From: Meandrina meandrites
Lineage: Eukaryota > Cnidaria > Anthozoa > Scleractinia > Meandrinidae
Reading direction: 5' to 3'
DNA length: 64,000 bases
Assembly (NCBI GenBank): GCA_963693305.1
Contig: OY855914.1
Span: 14,289,699-14,353,698 of the forward strand
In this document: piece by piece, positions 12,901 to 64,000 of the stretch
How the letters are laid out: each line of letters opens with the position of its first letter
Position numbering within the stretch: the first letter of the stretch is position 1
Translations under genes and position numbers: made by a program
The notes under the pieces: generated by a model
The model's database searches: none
Told to the model about the DNA's origin: nothing
Seen by the model: the letters and a program-made list of their open reading frames with translations, nothing else

Positions 12901-13705
12901 CCGTTTTGAAACGCTTAGAACTTTTTTAGTAAAGTTCCAAAAAATTTAGTAAACCAGGAGAATACTTGTTAAGTATCAAACTTTGAACAGTGAAAATGAA
13001 AACCTTATCTTTGAAGTAGTTTTCTTGTTTTTTACGTTTTACCGCGGTGAAGGGATTTCATACCTTAGTACACTTCATCAGGGGGACACCACTGTACATA
13101 CATTTGTTGCTAGCACAATAAAGTGTGCTGATTGTACATAATATAAATTATATAAACCAGCAGGCAAAGTACGTCTTGTCAACACTTATCCACTGGATAA
13201 TGATTTATCTTGTGGATTGCAATATTGTTGAACAACCAGGCCCAGGGGATGAGGGAAAAATAATAAAAATGGTGTTTTGACAGAAACTACATGTATGAAC
13301 TGTGAATTAGCTCAAGTCAAGGTTTCATTTGGGCTGAATCCGAAATATTACTACATCAATTTATCTTGTAAATTCGTCATATATCCTCTCATTTTGCCTC
13401 ATCTTCGGCGCCCTTCAGCTCAATTAGGTAGCATGCATTGTGCATGTGCTGCGGATCAATGGGAACAGTACACCGCACTCAAAGCGTCATACCTTCCCTG
13501 ATGGCTGTTCTTTCGCTTTTTTCTTACGAGGTGCACCATCAACATCAACATCAAGTTCTTCCAAGTTATAGTCCTCCATCACTTCTAAGGAAACAAATCC
13601 TTCCATGCCGCCCGCAAAGAACGAGGGATCATCCAACACAACAGGCCGCCATTTTCGTTTGCTGCCTTTCGATTTCTTCTCCGCCATAGCGATGATCTTT
13701 CTCAT
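1902..13705 (-). CDS. DDX24: DDX24, ATP-dependent DEAD-box RNA helicase, 11 exons, C-terminus outside the window
   Basis: Exons on the minus strand: 13493-13705, 11543-11717, 10848-11008, 10478-10738, 9896-10006, 9104-9228, 5231-5358, 3542-3663, 2552-2721, 2240-2351 and 1902-2019. All junctions are GT-AG and all phases agree, giving 565 codons plus one base. Motifs in order: Q motif with F156 and Q163, motif I AAETGSGKT (180-188), Ia TPTREL (247-252), Ib TPGR (297-300), II DEAD (324-327), III SAT (367-369), V ARGLD (505-509), VI HRSGRTA (530-536). Assignment to DDX24 rather than another DEAD-box protein rests on the Lys-rich tract in the N-terminal extension, the acidic insert between motifs I and Ia (about 204-238), and VETLTETKI before motif IV. 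In known animals DDX24 is nucleolar and acts in ribosome biogenesis. The last part, about 200-250 residues in relatives, is missing from the window. The start could be residue 1 or Met7, whose GCTATGG context is better. Confidence 0.93.
2240..2351 (-). CDS. DDX24: DDX24 exon 10 (motif V)
   Basis: Encodes [20 protein letters not shown]. Acceptor TTTTGCAG, donor GAC|GTAAGT. Confidence 0.93.
2552..2721 (-). CDS. DDX24: DDX24 exon 9 (motif IV)
   Basis: Encodes [20 protein letters not shown] and [13 protein letters not shown]. Acceptor TTTGCAG, donor AG|GTGAGA. Confidence 0.92.
2722..3541. other. DDX24 intron 8, nothing recognised
   Basis: Ordinary AT-rich intron. I see no inverted repeats, tandem repeats or extra exon. 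Confidence 0.5.
3542..3663 (-). CDS. DDX24: DDX24 exon 8
   Basis: Encodes [20 protein letters not shown], a stretch diagnostic for DDX24 between motifs III and IV. Acceptor CTTATTTTAG, donor AAG|GTTTGA, phase 0 out. Confidence 0.9.
3872..3992. repeat. alternating purine-pyrimidine (GCAC)n tract
   Basis: (GCAC)n and CA repeats, followed by two tandem copies of a unit of about 34 bp containing GTAAGTACGAACACACGC. Alternating purine-pyrimidine DNA of this kind can form Z-DNA. It lies in DDX24 intron 7. Confidence 0.8.
4052..4079. repeat. 28-bp perfect palindrome
   Basis: Reads identically on both strands around a central GAATTC. The surrounding 40 bases repeat CTCGA-type words, so it may have arisen by local shuffling. 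Confidence 0.7.
4828..5210. mobile_element. TTAA-flanked Kolobok/T2-like MITE, 383 bp
   Basis: Inverted ends AGGGGCACTGTCACG (left) and CGTGACAGTGCCCCT (right), with TTAA on both sides (4824-4827 and 5211-5214). TTAAAGGRR ends are typical of T2/Kolobok MITEs. An internal hairpin, CTTGAAAAAGTC with its complement, lies at about 5012-5041. Confidence 0.75.
5231..5358 (-). CDS. DDX24: DDX24 exon 7 (motif III)
   Basis: Acceptor is a strong TTTTTTTTCTCCAAACAG. It encodes [10 protein letters not shown] followed by a basic stretch (KRKGKEKK). The donor GTGCAT is weaker than its neighbours, but phase and homology support it. Confidence 0.88.
5359..6590. other. DDX24 intron 6, first part
   Basis: AT-rich intron with no coding signal. 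A GGGTGGGGGAGAG / TTTGCCCGAAAAA stretch near 5855-5890 resembles the outer flank of the 6591-8841 structure. Confidence 0.4.
6591..8841. mobile_element. TIR-bounded region filled with degenerate (CTCTA)n / (TAGAG)n
   Basis: The ends are diverged inverted copies of about 45 bp: TTTTATGAGG, GGTGTAGAAATT and TAGAGCTCTA words recur inverted at 8788-8841. The left half carries CTCTAC-type repeats (6790-6880, 7745-7855). The right half carries the complementary TAGAG repeats (8130-8415), so the region forms one large imperfect foldback. It is interrupted by a separate element at 6887-7729. I cannot name the superfamily. Confidence 0.5.
6887..7729. mobile_element. CAGGGTTG-type TIR element, 843 bp
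   Basis: Starts CAGGGTTG and ends CAACCCTG. Flanks are GATAC (6882-6886) and GATAT (7730-7734), a 5-bp duplication with one mismatch. Subterminal GGGCGAGTG words face inward at both ends. No transposase ORF. CAGGG ends resemble hAT termini, but the duplication is shorter than the usual 8 bp. Confidence 0.65.
9104..9228 (-). CDS. DDX24: DDX24 exon 6 (DEAD box)
   Basis: Contains [16 protein letters not shown], the Walker B motif. Acceptor ATTTCAG, donor AG|GTACAT, phase 2 out. Confidence 0.93.
9229..9895. other. DDX24 intron 5, nothing recognised
   Basis: AT-rich intron with no repeat structure or coding signal that I can support. The neighbouring intron 10007-10477 is the same. Confidence 0.5.
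9896..10006 (-). CDS. DDX24: DDX24 exon 5 (motif Ib)
   Basis: 37 codons with [14 protein letters not shown] and [10 protein letters not shown]. Acceptor TTTTAAG, donor GAG|GTAGCT. Confidence 0.92.
10478..10738 (-). CDS. DDX24: DDX24 exon 4 (motifs I and Ia)
   Basis: Opens with GSGKT, completing the Walker A motif across the splice junction. It then runs through an acidic low-complexity insert to TPTREL. 261 bp, phase 0 at both ends. Confidence 0.93.
10848..11008 (-). CDS. DDX24: DDX24 exon 3 (Q motif)
   Basis: Residues 130-183 include the W-x-x-L helix and the Q motif GFTSPTPIQ. The exon stops inside motif I, after AAET, at donor GTATGT. Confidence 0.93.
11543..11717 (-). CDS. DDX24: DDX24 exon 2 (residues 72-129)
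   Basis: Acceptor TTCAG| and donor G|GTACTG. It encodes a lysine-run linker ([11 protein letters not shown]), a likely nuclear or nucleolar localisation signal, then an acidic stretch. Phase 0 in, phase 1 out. Confidence 0.85.
11961..12452. mobile_element. MITE with about 89-bp TIRs rich in GTCGTTTCGC words
   Basis: Arms 11961-12050 and 12363-12452 are inverted copies with roughly ten mismatches. Each contains short internal repeats of the form TCGTTTCGCTAAC and GATTCGCCTACG. The core of about 310 bp has no convincing ORF. I could not find a clear target duplication, so the superfamily is open. Confidence 0.7.
12453..13492. other. DDX24 intron 1, remainder
   Basis: No gene, TIR pair or tandem repeat that I can support. 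Confidence 0.45.
13493..13705 (-). CDS. DDX24: DDX24 exon 1 (residues 1-71)
   Basis: Carries two candidate start codons (13703-13705 and 13685-13687) and an acidic N-terminal domain containing [18 protein letters not shown], which matches the conserved start of DDX24. It ends AAG|GTATGA in phase 0. Confidence 0.88.
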
Positions 13706-14046
13706 AAGGCCAAACAGAATCCTTTAACTTTTATCCGTCCCAAGAAAACGAAGCTATTGCAAAAGAACCAACGAGAAAAATGGAATTATTGTAGCTGGAA
13801 GTAAACATGAATCCCGTCCGCCATGATGAATTGTTAATTCAGAGAGAGTCTGGAAAAGAGTTTTTTTTGAGCGCTGGTCGACGCGCTGGTCAAGGAAAAC
13901 GTGGGCTCTTAGAACAAAATTGACCTCCGCTGACTGATCGCGGCTTCGTACGGCATTGCTTTTCGCTGACTCTCGGTCTCTCGCTGACTTTGACTTTGTT
14001 GTTTGGAAAAAAATTTTGGACGAGAAATTTATTTGGAAGTCCTGCA
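13706..14046. promoter_or_regulatory. putative bidirectional DDX24/RTCB promoter
   Basis: The two start codons face away from each other with 341 bp between them, so both 5'UTRs and promoters must fit here unless a non-coding first exon exists. No TATA box stands at a convincing distance. A CCGCCAT word (about 13819) and another in DDX24 exon 1 (GGCCGCCATTTT, about 13645) resemble YY1-type elements of housekeeping promoters. The short direct repeat GCGCTGGTC occurs twice near 13873-13890. Confidence 0.6.
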
Positions 14047-60083
<46,037 letters not shown>

Positions 60084-61066
60084 GTAAGTTTATGACAAAC
60101 ATGCAAAAACATAGAATTCATTTGTCAATTCCAAATTAGCTACTCTGTATTTTGCCAAATTTGCTCTATCCTTCGGCCTTTAGCACCCCGCTGATTATGG
60201 TTAAAAGCTGAAGAAAAACGGAACTTTTTCTTTCTGGATGTTAGTGTTTTTTATTGTTAACTTGTATTTTGACTGAAATTGTAAACCGTAAATTTATAAT
60301 TCTAGTGGTCATGATTTAAGCTTCTCAAACTCATCAATAATTCATTACGTTAACTTTCAATCACGAGATGTATACACATCACGTGCATGCATTTGGATAC
60401 CCAATGAAAAACAGTATACCAATCTCCAGTGAGAGTGGTATATACCACTAAAAGTATGCACATCGACAACTTGCACAAAATCAATGAATATTTATTAGTC
60501 CGTAATATCCTTAAAATTTTTTAACAATACAACTCATGAAATCGGAAATAGTGCTAACAACAATTCCTTAAATACAGATACCGTCGGATACTAAATACTA
60601 TTACATAAATTGTTTTTGGTGGATATAACTCTTCATTCTTTTTGCTCTACTTCAATGACAAATTTTAATTTGCTTTACCAACAATTCAGAGAGTCGAACG
60701 CTTCGAAACCTAATGCAAATTGTAATCTCGGGCCTCTTGAAAGAATGGAAATTTTTCTCCACCCGAGTTCTTCGCCATTGTTTAAACGCGTATTTGTTTT
60801 TATACCTTGTTGACGGGAAATACGGCTTTCTTGACTTAATTCTCTTCCTCGTAAACCATTTTCGGTTCCTTGACCACGCCGCTCCTTCCTCGCTCATGGC
60901 TGGGACGCTAATGAATCATGCATGTAATCACGTTCTTACAGAAAAGGGCAAAAATTTGACACTGCATAATTTCTTATTATTTCATTTGAGAAAAACATGT
61001 CACTGCATAATTTCCTCTTGTTGCAATTTGAGAAGCGTTTGCTTTTTTAAAAGTGAGAAGTTATTT
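60084..61066. other. RTCB intron 15, first part
   Basis: No exon of the missing RTCB C-terminus found. A short duplicated phrase (CACTGCATAATTTC) occurs near 60960 and 61002. Confidence 0.45.
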
Positions 61067-61200
61067 CCAAAACTCAAGCTCGTGTTTCATCGGGATATCC
61101 AAACACCTCGCAACAATAAAAGCACTCAGCCTACGGTCTCGTGCTTTCATTTGTTTCTTGGTGTTTGGATACCCTGGTGAAACACTTGCTCTCGTTTTGG
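61067..61200. repeat. inverted repeat, probable foldback MITE
   Basis: CCAAAAC, CGTGTTTCATCGGGATATCC and AAACACC at the left are mirrored by GGTGTTTGGATACCCTGGTG, AAACAC and GTTTTGG at the right. Confidence 0.7.
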
Positions 61201-61259
61201 AAATAGTATCTGCCACTCAAAGGAAAAAAAACATTTCAAAGACACCTACTATGAGTGCC

Positions 61260-61585
61260 AACTGTCAGGAGACAGTCCAGTTGGCTTTGAACTAAAAGTG
61301 CCCGGGGAATTGACATCTAGCAGGTGGCCGTGTGGAGGGCTTGAAATCAACACCTCGTCCTCCTCGTCCTCCTTTTTCCTGCTCCTCCTCCTCCTTCTCT
61401 GCCTTCTCCTCCTCCTTCTTTTCCTCCTCGTTCATCCTCCTCCTCCTCCTTCTTCTTCACCGTGTCCTCGTTCCCCCCTCCTCCTCTTGCCAAGTGTCAG
61501 GAGACTGTCCAGTTGGCTTTGAACTAAAAGCGGCTGAGGAGTTGACATCTAGCCAGTTGCTGGGCGGAGAGCTTGAAATTGACAC
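61260..61585 (+). repeat. direct duplication bracketing the first polypyrimidine block
   Basis: TGTCAGGAGAC, GTCCAGTTGGCTTTGAAC and TTGACATCTAGC occur at 61262-61323 and again at 61497-61555, about 232 bp apart. Confidence 0.8.
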
Positions 61586-63255
61586 TTTGTCCTTGTCCTT
61601 CTCATCTTCCTCCTCTTCCTCCCCCTCCTCCTCCTCTTCCTCTTCCTCCTTCTCCTCCTCCTTCTTCTTCTTGTCCTCATCCTCTTTCTTCCTCCTCCTC
61701 CTTCGTCTTCACCTCGTCCTCGTTCCTCCTCCTTTGTCTTCTTCTCCTCGTCCTTGTTTGTCCTCCTCCTCCTCCTTCTTCTCCTCCTCCTCCTTCGTCT
61801 TCTCCTCATCCTCATCCTCATTCGTTTTCACCTCGTCCTCGTTCCTCCTCCTCCTTCGTCTTCTTCTCCTCGTCCTCCTTTGTCTTCTTGTCCTTGTCCT
61901 TGTTTGTCCTCCTCCTCCTCCTTTTCCTTCTCCTTCTCCTTCTCCTCGTCCTCATCCTCGTTCATCCTCCTCCTCCTTTGTTTTCACCTCGTCCTCGTTC
62001 CTCCTCCTCCTTCGTCTTCTTCTCCTCGTCCTCCTTTGTCTTCTTGTCCTTGTCCTTGTTTGTCCTCCTCCTCCTCCTTTTCCTTCTCCTTCTCCTCGTC
62101 CTCATCCTCATTCATCCTCCTCCTCCTTCGTTTTTACCTCGTCCTCGTTCCTCCTCCTCCTTCCTCTTCTTCACCTCGTCCTCCTTTGTCTTTTTCTCCT
62201 TGTCCTTGTTTGTCCTCCTCCTCCTCCTCCTCCTCCTCCTTTTCGTCCTCCTTCTCCTTCCTCCTCCTTCTCCTCCTCTTCCTCCTCCTCCTTCTTCTCC
62301 TCGTCCTCATCCTCGTTCATCCTCCTCCTCGTTCATTTTCATCTCGTCCTCGTTCCTCCTCCTCCTTCGTCTTCTTCTCCTTGTCCTTGTTTGTCCTCTC
62401 CCTCCTCCTTTTCCTCCTTCTCCTTCTCCTTCTCCTTCTCCTCGTCCTCATCCTCGTTCATCCTCCTCCTTCATTTTCACCTTGTCCTCGTTCCTCCTCC
62501 TCCTTCCTCTTCTTCTCCTCGTCCTCGTTTGTCTTCTTCTCCCCTTTCTTGTTTGTCCTCCTCCTTTTCCTCCTCCTCCTCCTTTGTTTTCACCTCGTCC
62601 TCGTTCCCCCTCCTCATTCATCTTCTTCTCCTCGTCCTCCTTTGTCTTCTTCTCCTTGTCCTTGTTTGTCCTCCTCCTCCTCCTTTTCGTCCTCCTCCTC
62701 TTCCTCCTCCTCCTCCTCCTTCTCCTTCTCCTCGGCCTCATCCTCATTTATCCTCCTCCTCCTTCGTTTTCACCTCGTCCTCGTTCCTCCTCCCCCTTCG
62801 TCTTCCTCTCCTCGTCCTCCTTTGTCTTCTTCTCCTTGTCCTTGTTTGTCCTCCTCCTCCTTTTCCTCGTCCTGATCCTCGTTCATCCTCCTCCTCCTTC
62901 GTCTTTACCTCGTCCTCGTTCCTCCTCCTCCTTCTTCTTCTCCTTGTTCTTGTTTGTCCTCCTCCTTCTTCTCCTCGTTATCATCCTCGTCCTCCCCCTC
63001 CTCCTTCTGCTTCTCCACCTCGTTCGTTGTCGTCGTTGTCCTCCTCATCCTTGGTCGTCGTCGTCGTGCTCCTTCTCCTCGTACTCGTTTGTTTTACTCC
63101 CCCTCCCTCTCCTCCTTCTCCTTCTTGTCCTCCTCCTCGTCTTGCTCTTCGGTTGTCCTCCTGTTCCTCCTTCTTCTTCTTCTCGTCCTCGTCCATTCTC
63201 CTCCTTCTCCTCCTCCTCGTTTGTCGTCGTCGTCCTCTCGTCCTCGTTCCTGTCA
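61352..63255 (+). repeat. 1.9-kb polypyrimidine tract, (TCC/TTC/CTC)n
   Basis: Almost purine-free on the plus strand apart from scattered G in CGTCCT and TTGTCC words. Blocks containing CTCGTCCTCGTTCCTCCTC recur every 110-200 bp. Three overlapping open frames (up to 653 codons) are composition effects. Confidence 0.92.
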
Positions 63256-64000
63256 TCCCACTAAAGGGTATGCGGATTTTGAAAATTGGTTAAGAGAACT
63301 ACGAGAGTGTATTAACGTTAACGTACATGTTTTTAATGTTTATATTTTTTTTTAGATATGTCATCCTTAAACGAAAAAGTGAGAAAAGTGATTAACAAAA
63401 ACGTCACACGCGATTTAACGCTTCAGTAATGCAAACGCCCAAGATTGAAAACGTGTATGGATTTTAATATCGGGACTATCAAAAGGCCTTTTGGGCTGCC
63501 TCGTAACCCTTTTTTGGAGCTTTATTCTTTATTGAAAAATCGATTTCTTTTAGCATCTTTATATGCTTTCTGGCGACCTTGGTGTTTGCAGTGTCAAAGA
63601 TATCGAAAGTTGGAAAAGCATACAGCTGTTTTAAAGAAAAATTTAGACTTTTCACACCAAATACATTATTCCTCTTTAGAAGTTCATTCATCTACTAAAA
63701 AGTAAAATTAAAACTGCTTTTGTCGCTCAATAAAAGTTGCGTTATATTGTAGCGGGACATTATATAATTTCTCTCTTTCGGTTATACATTGTTTTAGTCG
63801 TTTCTAACTAACCTGGTGTATTTTGTTCTTGTTCTACGCGGTTTCTTGTTGAGTTATAATCAATTTTCACTACCCGTATGTAACACCCTCGTGTCAACAA
63901 TTTCAAAATCGAGGACAATCGGAAAAAAGCTTTTCATGCCGGCTAGAATCTTGTCACAAAGGTTAGAATGTGATTGAAGGGCTACGGGTCAATAGCCCAT
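63256..64000. other. right-edge region, nothing recognised
   Basis: Presumably still RTCB intron 15. No exon with the CHGAGR motif of RTCB and no repeat structure seen. Confidence 0.45.

Noticed and set aside
61332..63293. Open frames of 653, 563 and 373 codons rich in Ser, Pro, Leu, and Arg/Glu-rich ones on the other strand
   Set aside because: Polypyrimidine DNA contains almost no stop codons on the plus strand. The encoded sequence is pure low complexity and all three frames are open at once.

Overview
The window is eukaryotic. Two intron-rich animal genes lie head to head, embedded in a dense layer of transposable elements. Exon structure, moderate AT richness, and the mixture of BEL/Pao and Gypsy LTR elements with many short TIR elements suggest an early-branching metazoan. 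My best guess is an anthozoan cnidarian (stony coral or anemone). This is an inference from style, not from a marker gene.

Left part, minus strand (1902-13705): eleven exons, joined by consistent phases, encode residues 1 to about 565 of DDX24, a nucleolar DEAD-box RNA helicase. All helicase motifs are present; the C-terminal tail is not found and probably lies beyond the left edge. Right part, plus strand (14047-60083): fifteen exons encode residues 1 to about 410 of RTCB, the 3'-5' RNA ligase of tRNA splicing and XBP1-type mRNA splicing. The exon with the guanylylated histidine lies beyond the right edge. The two start codons are only 341 bp apart, so 13706-14046 should hold a shared bidirectional promoter for two RNA-processing genes.

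The introns carry the rest. RTCB intron 5 (23311-38876) holds a complete 6.3-kb BEL/Pao element (LTRs 249 bp, 5-bp target duplication, tRNA-Lys primer site). It also holds a degraded 6.5-kb Gypsy element (tRNA-Ser primer site) nested in a TA-flanked TIR element. Other introns hold TTAA-type elements (882, 4828, 15446, 44998), elements with 9-bp duplications and long TIRs (1245, 16802, probably 48346), and four elements with CAGGGyT-type ends and 5-bp duplications (6887, 16710, 41476, 55577). A LINE 3' fragment lies at 54566. Several elements are nested, which gives a relative order of insertion.

Tandem and low-complexity DNA is conspicuous. A 33-bp minisatellite of about 66 copies (48479-50664) sits inside a TIR element. 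GGAATTCC palindrome arrays lie in a piggyBac-like element (45016-47375). A 1.9-kb polypyrimidine tract (61352-63255) and five poly-G runs of at least 15 bases are also present. The long ORFs across these tracts are by-products of repeat periodicity.

Findings that stand out: every LTR difference in the BEL element is at a CpG, all four in-frame stops are TGA, and a catalytic integrase Asp is lost at a CpG-compatible site. The shared CAGGG/5-bp-duplication elements and the minisatellite born inside a transposon are also notable. No prokaryote-style system, CRISPR array, tRNA or rRNA gene was seen.
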